Assembly: GCA_964370985.1 (NCBI GenBank)
Contig: CAYJLE010000010.1
Coordinates: 19,520 to 83,519 of the forward strand
Source: JAHDVS01 sp964370985
Lineage (GTDB): Bacteria > Actinomycetota > Thermoleophilia > Gaiellales > Gaiellaceae
Reading direction: 5' to 3'
DNA length: 64,000 nucleotides
Positions 17,421-25,288 of this stretch are shown here, in pieces (within the stretch, counting starts at the first letter, position 1; every line of letters starts with the position of its first letter). The translations under genes and the position numbers were made by a program. The notes beneath the pieces are model-generated. The model saw only the letters and a program-made list of their open reading frames with translations, made no database searches and was not told where the DNA came from.

Positions 17421-18377
17421 ATGAGCCTGCGGCCGGCCGCGAGCAGAGAGGCCGGCACGGCGGAGAGCGTCCGGGCGCTCGGCTACTCGGCGGCTGCGTC
17501 TGCGGGCGTGCTCTGGGGGATCTCGGGGCTTCTCTCCCGGGAGCTCCTCGACCGGGGCTGGCCGGCGCTCGGGTTCGCGGGCGTCCGCTCGGCCGTCGCG
17601 TTCGCGCTCGTCGCCGCGTTCCTCGGCCTGGTCGCCAGACGGACGTTCCACCTGCGCCGCCGTGACTTCGGCCTGCTCGCCGCGTACAGCGCGATCGCGA
17701 GCGCGGCCCTTCCCTACACCCTGCTCGCGACGATGGAGCGGGCGCCGATCGCCGTGGCGATCGCGCTGTTCTATACGGCGCCGCCACTCGCCGCGCTGCT
17801 CGGCTGGGTGTTCCTGCGCGAGTCGATCTCGCGGCTCGCCCTGGTGTCGCTGGTCGCGACCTGTGGCGGCGTCGTGCTCGTCTCCGGGCTGCTCGAGGCG
17901 GGCGAGCGGGTCGCGGTCCCGGCGGCCGGAATCGGCTTCGGCCTCGCCGCGGGGCTCTGCTCCGCCGTGTTCGCCGTCGGCGGCCGCCACCTCGTCAGGA
18001 GGATGTCAGCGACCACGATCACCCTCTATTCGAGCGGCCTCGGCGCAGCCGGGCTGCTCGTGGTCGACGCGCTCACGGCGAGGTCGGTCGCCGACGTGCC
18101 ACGCCTGACCTGGGACTCGGGGCTGCTCCTCGTCGCGACGGCGCTCCTGCCTGTCGTGTTCGCCCGCTTCCTGTTCACCTGGAGCATGACCACGATCGGG
18201 TCGGCACAGGCGACCATGCTCTCGACGCTCGAGCTCGCCACCGCGGCCGTCGGCGGCGTGATCGTGTTCGGCGAGACGCCCGGCGCGCTCGAGACGGCGG
18301 GGATCGGCGTGATCTTCCTCGCCGCGATCCTCGTCCGGCTCGACCTGCGCGAGCCTCCACCGCTCGCCGCACCGTAG
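17421..18377 (+). CDS. EamA/DMT-superfamily permease
   Basis: A 318-residue membrane protein with about ten hydrophobic segments arranged as two EamA repeats: the first from GVLWGISGLLSRELL to VLVSGLL, the second from GFGLAAGLCSAVFAVGGR to IGVIFLAAILV. The motif GWVFLRESIS in repeat one and GVIVFGETPG in repeat two are the usual repeat ends. This superfamily exports amino acids or metabolites; substrate not predictable. It precedes the Fur-family gene by 41 bp on the same strand. Confidence 0.85.
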   Translation: MSLRPAASREAGTAESVRALGYSAAASAGVLWGISGLLSRELLDRGWPALGFAGVRSAVAFALVAAFLGLVARRTFHLRRRDFGLLAAYSAIASAALPYTLLATMERAPIAVAIALFYTAPPLAALLGWVFLRESISRLALVSLVATCGGVVLVSGLLEAGERVAVPAAGIGFGLAAGLCSAVFAVGGRHLVRRMSATTITLYSSGLGAAGLLVVDALTARSVADVPRLTWDSGLLLVATALLPVVFARFLFTWSMTTIGSAQATMLSTLELATAAVGGVIVFGETPGALETAGIGVIFLAAILVRLDLREPPPLAAP

Positions 18378-18418
18378 CCGGAACGGGCGGCGCCGAAGCG
18401 ACCGGCTATCCTCAGCTG

Positions 18419-18880
18419 ATGATCGTCCACGCCGCCCGGAGCGGTTGGGGTGAGCATGCGCTCGGGGAGCTGCGCCGCGCCGGCCACCGTGCCGGAGGCG
18501 CGCGCACCGCCGTGGTCGAGCTGCTCGCCGAGCAGGACTGCTGCCTGACCGCCCAGGAGATCTTCGACGAGCTGCGCGAGCGCGACCGCCGCGTCGGTAT
18601 CGCGAGCGTCTACCGGGCGCTCGACCTGCTGACGGGCATGAAGCTCGTCCAGCGGCTCGAGATCGGGGAGGGCGTCGCGCGCTACGAGCCGGCCCACGCC
18701 GGCGGCGAGCACCACCATCACGTCGTCTGCGACCACTGTGGAACGGTCGCGGTCTTCGAGGACGAGCGTCTCGAGCAAGCGCTCGACCGGCTCGGCGAAC
18801 GCCTCGGCTATCACCTCGAGGGGCACGAGGTCGTCCTGCGGGGAACCTGCCCCAGCTGCGGCGCCGGGAACGGCGAGTAG
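18419..18880 (+). CDS. Fur-family metalloregulator
   Basis: A 153-residue repressor. An N-terminal winged helix (RTAVVELLAEQDCCLTAQEI, then IASVYRALDLLTGMKLVQRL) is followed by the metal-binding core EHHHHVVCDHCGTVAVF and a closing CPSCG. The four Cys form the structural zinc site typical of Fur/Zur; the HHHH run belongs to the regulatory site. Whether iron, zinc or peroxide (PerR) is sensed cannot be settled; the C-terminal CxxC is common to Fur and Zur. It could co-transcribe with the upstream permease. Confidence 0.88.
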   Translation: MIVHAARSGWGEHALGELRRAGHRAGGARTAVVELLAEQDCCLTAQEIFDELRERDRRVGIASVYRALDLLTGMKLVQRLEIGEGVARYEPAHAGGEHHHHVVCDHCGTVAVFEDERLEQALDRLGERLGYHLEGHEVVLRGTCPSCGAGNGE

Positions 18881-18891
18881 CGGCCCGCGAC

Positions 18892-19737
18892 TCAGCGAGC
18901 CGGAATCACCCACGCTCCGGCGCCGGCGTCCGTGCCCGCCCGGGCGAAGGCGACGAGGACGTGCGGGCCCGCTGCAAGCGGCTCGGCACCGCGTCCGGTG
19001 ATCGTCCCGGCCGTACCGTCCCCGGGCGCGCCCAGCTGCGCGTCGAGGGGCTCCCCGTCGAGCCAGAGCAGCGTCAGGTCGAGCGGCGCCGGCGCCTCGG
19101 CTCCGACGGCGATCTCCGCCGGGACGCCCGCGGGCAGGGAGCCGCTGCCGGGGAAGGCCGGCAACAGGAGCACGGGCCCGCCGAGCTCGAGCTTCCAGCC
19201 GCCGTCGTCGTCGCGCAGCACCGCCGCGTAGCCGGCCAGCTCGGACTGCCCCTCCGCCTCGCGCTGCCCGGCGATCGCGACCACGGCGATCCCGTCCGCG
19301 ACGCTCGACGCGACGAGCACCTCGTAGGGCGTGCCGGCGAAGCTGCCGAGCCCCTCCTCGAGCTCGCGACCCGGGCCGATCTGGAACGTGTCGTAGTTCG
19401 GGCCGAGCCGCTCCTGGCTCGCCGGAGTGAGGAGATCCCAGACGACGAGGTCGTTGCCTGTCCCGGCGGCCTCGACGACGTCGGCGAGCACCGCGGCCGC
19501 TGCCTCGCCGGCCGGGTCCGCGGCGGCCGTGCTCGTGCCGGTTTCCGACGGCTCCGTGCCGGTCGGCTCGGTCTCGGTCGGTGCGGTCTCCGTCAGTGCG
19601 GTCTCGGTCGCCCCCGTCGTCACCGGCTCGGCCGTGGCTCCGCCCGCGCCCGTGTCCGGACCGGGCTCGCCCCCGCCGGTGCAGCCCGCGGCTGCCAGCG
19701 CCGCCGCGACGATCATCGCTGCGATCGCGTAGCGCAC
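18892..19737 (-). CDS. secreted lipoprotein with Thr/Glu-rich linker
   Basis: The 281-residue product starts GTG at 19737. Its signal peptide ends in the lipobox LAAAGC, then come a Gly-rich stretch and a long Thr/Glu/Pro linker (repeats of TETAPTE). The folded part has AAAAVLADVVEAAGTGNDLVVWDLLTP, GDGIAVV-like strands and a C-terminal GPHVLVAFARAG. It is probably an extracytoplasmic protein with an NTF2- or Ig-like fold; not identified. It diverges from sixA across 56 bp. Confidence 0.7.
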   Translation of the reverse strand: MRYAIAAMIVAAALAAAGCTGGGEPGPDTGAGGATAEPVTTGATETALTETAPTETEPTGTEPSETGTSTAAADPAGEAAAAVLADVVEAAGTGNDLVVWDLLTPASQERLGPNYDTFQIGPGRELEEGLGSFAGTPYEVLVASSVADGIAVVAIAGQREAEGQSELAGYAAVLRDDDGGWKLELGGPVLLLPAFPGSGSLPAGVPAEIAVGAEAPAPLDLTLLWLDGEPLDAQLGAPGDGTAGTITGRGAEPLAAGPHVLVAFARAGTDAGAGAWVIPAR

Positions 19738-19793
19738 GGCTTCAGTGTTCCAGACCTGCCCCGGCGCCGCTGACCTGGCAGACTGGCGTCCCG

Positions 19794-20303
19794 ATGAAGC
19801 GCCTCTACCTACTTCGCCACGCGAAGTCGAGCTGGGACGATCCCGGGCTCGCCGACGATGACCGGCCACTCGCGCCGCGGGGCCGCAGAGCCGCGGACAG
19901 GCTCGGTCGACACTGCAAGCGGGAGGGGATACGTCCCGCGCTCGTCCTCTGCTCGTCCGCGACGCGGGCCCGGGACACGCTCGAGCGCGTCCGCCCCGGA
20001 CTGGGCCCGCAGGCCCGGGTCGAGCCCGACCCCGGCCTGTACGCGGCGAGCGCCGCCGAGCTGCTCGAGCGGCTGCGCCGGCTGCCCGACGCGCTGCCCT
20101 CGGTGATGCTGGTCGGCCACAACCCGGGCCTGCAGGACCTCGCGCTCCTGCTCGTCCGCGAGGAGGCAGGGCGCGAGCGGCTCGAGGGCGAGCTCCCGAC
20201 TGGCACCCTGGCCACCCTGACGCTGCGGCGACTCACCTGGTCGGGCCTCCACCCGGGCGAGGCGGAGCTGACGGAGCTCGTCCGGCCCCGCGATCTCGGC
20301 TGA
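19794..20303 (+). CDS. sixA: phosphohistidine phosphatase (SixA-type histidine phosphatase)
   Basis: A 169-residue histidine-phosphatase-fold protein starting KRLYLLRHAKSSWDD, the RHG-type (RHA) catalytic motif with the phosphorylated His at residue 9. The second catalytic block is VMLVGHNPGLQDLA, typical of SixA. SixA removes phosphate from phosphohistidine in phosphorelay proteins in E. coli; the partner here is unknown. ATG at 19794 is close to the family start. Confidence 0.85.
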   Translation: MKRLYLLRHAKSSWDDPGLADDDRPLAPRGRRAADRLGRHCKREGIRPALVLCSSATRARDTLERVRPGLGPQARVEPDPGLYAASAAELLERLRRLPDALPSVMLVGHNPGLQDLALLLVREEAGRERLEGELPTGTLATLTLRRLTWSGLHPGEAELTELVRPRDLG

Positions 20304-20312
20304 ATCCGACAG

Positions 20313-20972
20313 TCAGCGACCGTAGGTCTGGAACAGCGCCGCCAGGCGCGGGAACTCGTCCGCGCCGAGCTCCCGGTGGCGCCCGGCGGTCTGGATCAGG
20401 ATCCGGCAGACGTCCTCGAGCACCTCGGCGAGTGCAACCCCGGCAGCGGCATCCTCGACCGCGACCAGGCACCCGTGATGAGCGAGCACGAGCGCCCGGG
20501 TGGGGACGCGCTCGAACGCGTCAGCCGCGAACTCGGCCAGCTCGGGCGAGCCGGGCGTCCGGTAGGGCACGAACGGGGTCGGCTCCGAGCCGAGCAGCGC
20601 CTGGTGGTAGTGGACGAAGGGGAGCCGCTCCAGGTCGAGACAGGCAACGGCGACCGCGTATGGCGAGTGGAGGTGCAGGACGGCGCGGGGTCCGAACCGG
20701 CAGGTCCGGTAGGTCGCGAGGTGCAGCGGTAGCTCGATCGACGGGCCGGGCGACCGGGGGGCCGCCGAGCGCCGGTCGTCGGAGACGTCGCAGGTGACGA
20801 CGTTGGCGGCGGTCGTGTCCGCGAAGGACACGCCCGAGCGGGTGATCGCGAGCGTCCGCCCGTCCCCCGCGAGACAGGAGACATTCCCGGATGCAAGCAC
20901 CCCGGAAAGCCCGCGCTCGACGAGCTCGCGGCAGAGGCCGGCCACGACCTCGCGGGGATCGGATCCTTCCAC
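20313..20972 (-). CDS. class II aldolase/adducin-family protein
   Basis: A zinc-dependent aldolase fold of about 219 residues. Visible motifs are SGVLASGNVSC, ITRSGVSFADTT, the zinc-ligand LHLHSPYAVAVACLD and VLAHHGCLVAVED. Family members act on sugar phosphates (L-fuculose 1-phosphate, L-ribulose 5-phosphate, methylthioribulose 1-phosphate); substrate is unclear. The GTG at 20972 (VEGSDPREVVAGLCREL) is chosen because similarity begins there; no strong ribosome-binding site is visible. It converges with sixA, 9 bp apart. Confidence 0.8.
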   Translation of the reverse strand: MEGSDPREVVAGLCRELVERGLSGVLASGNVSCLAGDGRTLAITRSGVSFADTTAANVVTCDVSDDRRSAAPRSPGPSIELPLHLATYRTCRFGPRAVLHLHSPYAVAVACLDLERLPFVHYHQALLGSEPTPFVPYRTPGSPELAEFAADAFERVPTRALVLAHHGCLVAVEDAAAGVALAEVLEDVCRILIQTAGRHRELGADEFPRLAALFQTYGR

Positions 20973-21012
20973 GGTGAAGACCGTAACAGGGCCGGGTCGC
21001 GTCCTGAAGCCG

Positions 21013-21813
21013 CTACCCGGCTTCACCACCCCCGGGGCCGATGGGACGGCCCAGGCACGCGCAGCGGCGCGAGTCGCCCGGAAGCGGCGAGCGACCCAGC
21101 TTCGAGACGGTGAAGACGCCCGCGCCCGGGAGCTCGACAGCGGCGCCGGGAAGCGGTGCGGGACCGTCGCGCGCCACGAGCCGGTAGCCGCCGGCCCGCG
21201 CGACGAGAGCCAGGTGCGGGCCGGAGTCATCCGGGGGGGCGCCGGCGATCCGAGCCTCGGCGCTCGCGAGCTGCGCCTCCGCGCGGACGCGAGCGGCAAC
21301 CTCGACCTCGAGCGCACGCTCCAGCGCCGTGACCGCCCGGGTGCGAACGCGGAGCTCGTCGCACAGGCGCTCGACCTCGGCCGCGCGTGCTCGCTCGACC
21401 GCCGCGAGCTGCCCCCGCGCCTCGGCGAGCTGCCCCGCGGCAGCGGCTGCCCGCGAGGCGGCCTCCGCCTCGAGCTCGCGCTGCGCGGCCTCGCGCTCCC
21501 GGAGCTCGCCCTGGAGCTCCTCGCGCTCGCCCGCGAGCTCATCGAGGCCGGAGCGGACGTACGCCAGCTCGGACTCGAGCTCCGAGATCCGCCTCCGGCG
21601 CCTACGCCAGGGCACCGTCCGACCAGACAAGCCTGCTCGCGGTCGCGGCCACGCGACGACGAGCACGACGAGGAAGATCGCCAGCGCGATCTCGGCGCCG
21701 ACTGAGCCGCCGATCTCCCCGTACACGAGGCTGGCGGCCAGCAGGCCCGCGAGGACGAGCGCGATCCGCCAGGCGTTCCCGGCGGACACCCGCGCTGCTC
21801 GCTGGATCCACAT
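21013..21813 (-). CDS. membrane-anchored coiled-coil protein
   Basis: A 266-residue protein with two N-terminal hydrophobic segments (WRIALVLAGLLAASLVYG and GAEIALAIFLVVLVVAW), a basic stretch, and about 110 residues of Glu/Ala/Arg-rich coiled coil (ELESELAYVRSGLDELAGER onward). The C-terminal 70 residues form a small domain (GPHLALVARAGGYRLVARDG, then GAGVFTVSKLGRSPLPGD). The ATG at 21813 begins just before the first membrane segment. No named family; the layout suggests an envelope or division scaffold, which is inference only. Confidence 0.6.
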   Translation of the reverse strand: MWIQRAARVSAGNAWRIALVLAGLLAASLVYGEIGGSVGAEIALAIFLVVLVVAWPRPRAGLSGRTVPWRRRRRRISELESELAYVRSGLDELAGEREELQGELREREAAQRELEAEAASRAAAAAGQLAEARGQLAAVERARAAEVERLCDELRVRTRAVTALERALEVEVAARVRAEAQLASAEARIAGAPPDDSGPHLALVARAGGYRLVARDGPAPLPGAAVELPGAGVFTVSKLGRSPLPGDSRRCACLGRPIGPGGGEAG

Positions 21814-21905
21814 CGAAGTCGTCAGGTCGCCTGTGCACACGGGTACTTCGCGACGCGAGGCACGTGTCCTACGGCGTCGCCAGCCGCGCGGGATATCATG
21901 CTCCG

Positions 21906-23096
21906 ATGTTTCGCCGAGCGGTGACCGTCGCTGCCGCGCTCGGGGCACTGGCCGCGGCAGGAGGGGCGAGTGCGGCGTTCCCCGGCGAGAACGGGGAGAT
22001 CATCTACGCGACTCGCGGGGACATCTACCTCGTGGGCGCGGACGGCAGCGGAGCGCGGCAGCTCACGAGCACCTCCGAGAACGACGGCGCGCCGGACGTC
22101 ACCGCTGACGGCCGGCGGGTGGTCTTCCAGCGCTGCGAGGCAGGTGTCGAAGAGACCTGCGACCTGTACGTGCTGACGCTCTCGACCGGCTCCGTGAGGC
22201 AGGTGACGACGGCCGGGAACGCCCGCATGCCGGCGTGGTCGCCGGACAGCACGCGGATCGCCTATGCCCAGCGAGCGGCCGCCCAGTCCGCGCTGGCCGC
22301 CTGGCAGGACGAGATCGTCGTGATCGACGCCGACGGCGGCGGTTTCCGGCGGCTCACGAGCTCCCCGGAGCGTTCGGACGGGAGCCCGTCCTGGTCGCCG
22401 GACGGGGGCCGGATCGCGTGGCACTCGGCCGTCGTCAGCGGGACGACGTCGATCGGCTGCGGCGGCGGGCTGCTCTACTCGAGCGACGTGCTCGTGATGG
22501 ACGCCGACGGGGGCAACCAGCACGTGATCGCCGGCGGCGGCACGTGCGACTCGCAACCCGACTGGTCGCCGGACGGCCGCGAGATCGTCTTCGTGCAGAG
22601 CACGACCCAGGCGATGCCCTCGACCGCCGGACGAATCGCGATCGTGAGCGCGGAGGGCGGGGCGCCGCGCTTCCTGACCTCATCCGAGCAGTACAAACCG
22701 GGGCTACCCGTATGGTCGCCCGACGGGTCGCAGGTCGCGTTCGCGGCCTACAGCTACTGGTACGGGACGCCCGAGGGCCTGTTCGTCGTGCCCGCTGCGG
22801 GAGGCACCCCGGCTCAGGTGCACGGCGAGAACGTGCAGGGCATCGCGTGGAGCGTGCCCGTCCCGCTCACGAAGGGCGAGGCGGTCGCCCGGGTGCGGGC
22901 GATCCTCGACGCGAACGCAAAGCGCTGCAAGCTGAAGCTGCTCTCGGTCGGGGCGAAGGCGACCGCGAGCGGCTTCCGCGTGACCGCAACCGTCTCCGTG
23001 GGCGGCAAGAAGCAGCAGGCGACCTGGGTCACCGCGGGCAAGACCGTACGGGCGACGAACGCGCTCGCGAGAACGATCGCCCGCGGCTGCGCCTGA
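21906..23096 (+). CDS. secreted TolB-like beta-propeller protein
   Basis: The 396-residue product has a signal peptide (FRRAVTVAAALGALAAAGGA, cleavage after ASA) and then at least five PD40/WD40-like blades ending WSPDG or WSPDS (MPAWSPDSTRIAYA, SPSWSPDGGRIAW, QPDWSPDGREIVF, LPVWSPDGSQVAFA). Each blade carries a DADGGG-type turn. The last 80 residues (AILDANAKRCKLKLLSVGAK) are a separate small domain. Without a TolA/Pal neighbour this is not cell-envelope TolB; it is probably an exported binding propeller. Confidence 0.8.
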   Translation: MFRRAVTVAAALGALAAAGGASAAFPGENGEIIYATRGDIYLVGADGSGARQLTSTSENDGAPDVTADGRRVVFQRCEAGVEETCDLYVLTLSTGSVRQVTTAGNARMPAWSPDSTRIAYAQRAAAQSALAAWQDEIVVIDADGGGFRRLTSSPERSDGSPSWSPDGGRIAWHSAVVSGTTSIGCGGGLLYSSDVLVMDADGGNQHVIAGGGTCDSQPDWSPDGREIVFVQSTTQAMPSTAGRIAIVSAEGGAPRFLTSSEQYKPGLPVWSPDGSQVAFAAYSYWYGTPEGLFVVPAAGGTPAQVHGENVQGIAWSVPVPLTKGEAVARVRAILDANAKRCKLKLLSVGAKATASGFRVTATVSVGGKKQQATWVTAGKTVRATNALARTIARGCA

Positions 23097-23123
23097 CCGC
23101 GCGCGCCGCGGGGGCCGGTAGCG

Positions 23124-24005
23124 CTACCCGGCGGCAGCGTCGACGCCGGCGAGGAACTCCTCGACCGTGCGCGCGTACAGCTCGGGCTCCTCGAGGTGCG
23201 CGCAGTGGGCCGACTGCTCGAACACGACGAGGCTGGCACCCGGGATCCCGTCGCGGATCGTCTCGGAGCACGCCGGCGTGATCTCGTCGAAGCGCCCGCA
23301 GGTGACGAGCGTCGGGGCGGAGATCCGGTGGAGATCGCCGGTGCGGTCCCAGTCGCGCAGGCGGCCGATCACGTCGAACTCGGTTGGCCCGTTCATGGTC
23401 AGGTAGACCTGGTTGCCGTCGAGCTCCTCCGCAGTTCGCACGAGCGCCTCCGGCCACGGATCGAGCCGGCACAGGTGGCGGCGATAGAACTCCATCACCG
23501 CGTCCTGGTAGGCGGGGCTCCCGTACTCGCCCCTCGCCCCCAGCTCGACGAGGGTCGAGCGAGCCGGCTCGGGCAGCTCGTCGATCAGCCGCCCCGCCTC
23601 CGCCGTGAACTGCGGCATGCTCGCCGACGTGGAGGCGAGCACGAGACCGGCGATCCCCTCCGGCCCGCGGCACATGTAGTCGATCGCGAGCCAGCCGCCC
23701 CACGACTGCCCGAGCAGGTGGCAGCGCTCGAGCCCGAGCGCCTCCCTGACCTGGTCGAGCTCCTCGACGGAGCGCTCGACCGTCCAGAGCGACGGGTCGT
23801 CGGGCTGCTCCGAGCGGCCGCAGCCGAGCTGGTCGTACCAGACGACCGGCCTGTGCGCGGCGATCGCCTCGCAGAGCGGCTCGACGTAGTAGCTCGCCGC
23901 CCCCGGTCCGCCGTGGAGGACGAGGAGTGGCGTCCGCCCGGGCTCGCCCGCGCGCGCCCACCAGACGCGGCCGCCGGGGACATCGGTGAAGCCCTCCTCC
24001 CGCAC
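23124..24005 (-). CDS. alpha/beta hydrolase, proline iminopeptidase-like
   Basis: About 293 residues of S33 alpha/beta-hydrolase. The oxyanion loop LVLHGGPGAASYY, the YDQLGCGRSEQP block and the nucleophile elbow LLGQSWGGWLAIDY match proline iminopeptidase; the acid lies in TCGRFDEITP and the His in FEQSAHCAHLEEPE. It releases N-terminal proline from peptides in known homologues. GTG 24005 is chosen because similarity begins at EEGFTDVPGGRVWW; an ATG at 24068 would add an Arg/Gly-rich head overlapping the DUF2017 gene. Confidence 0.85.
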   Translation of the reverse strand: MREEGFTDVPGGRVWWARAGEPGRTPLLVLHGGPGAASYYVEPLCEAIAAHRPVVWYDQLGCGRSEQPDDPSLWTVERSVEELDQVREALGLERCHLLGQSWGGWLAIDYMCRGPEGIAGLVLASTSASMPQFTAEAGRLIDELPEPARSTLVELGARGEYGSPAYQDAVMEFYRRHLCRLDPWPEALVRTAEELDGNQVYLTMNGPTEFDVIGRLRDWDRTGDLHRISAPTLVTCGRFDEITPACSETIRDGIPGASLVVFEQSAHCAHLEEPELYARTVEEFLAGVDAAAG

Positions 24006-24054
24006 CGTCCCACCGTACCAGGAGCCACCCCTCGCCCGGCGGCCTCCGGCCGGG

Positions 24055-24546
24055 CTACGCCGCCTCATCCCCGCGGCCCGCGGCAGCGGCCTCGACTGCC
24101 TGCTCCTGGAGCCAGCTCAGGTAGCCGTAGAGCGCGAGCATCGGCGCATCGGGGTCATCGGGGTCGAGCCCGCCCGCGAGCGCGTCCTCTCCCACGTCGA
24201 GCCGGGTGCCGAGGACGAGCCGCAGGTCGTTGAGGGCGCGCAGCCAGGCGTCGAGCTCTTCCTCCGTCAGCTCGCCGCGCCCTGCCGTGTCCGCCAGCAC
24301 GCGCAGCGCCTCGCGCCTGCCGTCGAGCAGCTCGTCTCCGACGAGCCGGCGGTAATCCAGCTCGGCCCGCGGGTCGTCCGCATGCGCCGGCGGGAACAGC
24401 CGCACGAGGTCGGGTGCGTCCGCACCGTTCTCGAGCCGCTCGCCGAGCTCCGCTGCCAGGTCGCCGAGGAGCTCCCGCTCGCCCGGCGACAGCCGCAGCC
24501 GGATCGAGCCGTCCCGCGCCCGCTCGAGCCGGCGCCGCACGCTCAC
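24055..24546 (-). CDS. DUF2017 protein, partner gene of clpS
   Basis: A 163-residue helical protein of the actinobacterial DUF2017 family, which is normally found just after clpS. Text includes LSPGERELLGDLAAELGERL, VRLFPPAHADDPRAELDYRR and LRALNDLRLVLGTRLDVGED. The GTG start at 24546 overlaps the clpS TGA as GTGA, so the pair is translationally coupled. Function is unknown; the constant pairing suggests a role with ClpS/Clp proteolysis. Confidence 0.85.
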   Translation of the reverse strand: MSVRRRLERARDGSIRLRLSPGERELLGDLAAELGERLENGADAPDLVRLFPPAHADDPRAELDYRRLVGDELLDGRREALRVLADTAGRGELTEEELDAWLRALNDLRLVLGTRLDVGEDALAGGLDPDDPDAPMLALYGYLSWLQEQAVEAAAAGRGDEAA

Positions 24547-24848
24547 GTGTCCCTGCGCATCGTCGCCCAGAGTCCGTGCGCGTGCAGCCGGGCGACGTCG
24601 TGCTCGGCCTTCTCGCGGGTGCCGCTCGAGACGACCGCCCTGCCTTCGTTGTGGACCTGGAGCATCAGCCTCGTTGCCTTCGCCCGGCTGTAGCCGAACA
24701 GCCTCCGGAGGACGAGCGTCACGTAGGACATCAGGTTGACCGGGTCGTTCCAGACGATCACGATCCACGGGACGTCCCGATCGGCGCCGACTCCCTCCCC
24801 GGGCCGCTCGAGCTCTACCTCCGCGGGCGCCGCGGTCCCCATTTCCAT
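24543..24848 (-). CDS. clpS: ATP-dependent Clp protease adaptor ClpS
   Basis: ClpS delivers N-degron substrates to ClpA or ClpC. The 101-residue protein has the conserved VWNDPVNLMSYVTLVLRRLF, then LMLQVHNEGRAVVSSGTREKAE and the closing LHAHGLWATM. The N-terminal tail is longer than in E. coli, as in other actinobacteria. ATG at 24848 begins MEMGTAAPAEVE. Confidence 0.95.
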   Translation of the reverse strand: MEMGTAAPAEVELERPGEGVGADRDVPWIVIVWNDPVNLMSYVTLVLRRLFGYSRAKATRLMLQVHNEGRAVVSSGTREKAEHDVARLHAHGLWATMRRDT

Positions 24849-24898
24849 GGGCCCATTGTGGCGAAACGCCTAGCCCGGCGCACCCCCGGGGCTCGGGC

Positions 24899-25288
24899 TC
24901 ACTGCACCCTGGTCTCGCAGCCCGAGAACGTGTCGGTGCCGGGGCCGCCGAGGCAGGCGTCGGAGCCGGCGCCGCCCTTCAGAACGTCGTCGCCGCCTCC
25001 GCCGAGAACGCAGTCCGCGCCGGCGCGAGCGTTGATGGTGTCGGGGCCGGCGCTTCCGAGCACGAGCTCGGCCGCGCTGGTCCCGTTGAAGCTCCCTGCA
25101 CCCGCGCGCAGCGAGGTGACCGTGATCGCAGCGCAGGCGGGCGGCTTGAGCGTGTTCGGCGTGATCGCCTGCACAGCGGAACCGACCCGGCTCGCCGCAA
25201 CGGTGTTCGCCGCCGTGAGAGCGACCGTCAGGACCAGCGCCGCGCCGGCTGCTAGCCCGGCCAGCGCGAGCCTGGCCCCCGCGCCCAT
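24899..25288 (-). CDS. secreted RTX-like glycine/aspartate repeat protein, likely SipW substrate
   Basis: A 129-residue protein. Residues 1-40 are an export signal (LALAGLAAGAALVLTVALTA then ANTVAASRVGS) resembling SipW-processed signals. After KPPACAAITVTSL come Gly/Asp repeats of the calcium-binding RTX type: LGSAGPDTINARAGADCVLG, GGGDDVLKGGAGSDACLG, GGPGTDTFSGCE. Three Cys in the repeats could form disulfides. The ATG shares one base with the sipW stop. The shared text AxNTVxAxxxGS with the TasA-like protein suggests the same peptidase. Role probably surface or matrix. Confidence 0.75.
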   Translation of the reverse strand: MGAGARLALAGLAAGAALVLTVALTAANTVAASRVGSAVQAITPNTLKPPACAAITVTSLRAGAGSFNGTSAAELVLGSAGPDTINARAGADCVLGGGGDDVLKGGAGSDACLGGPGTDTFSGCETRVQ

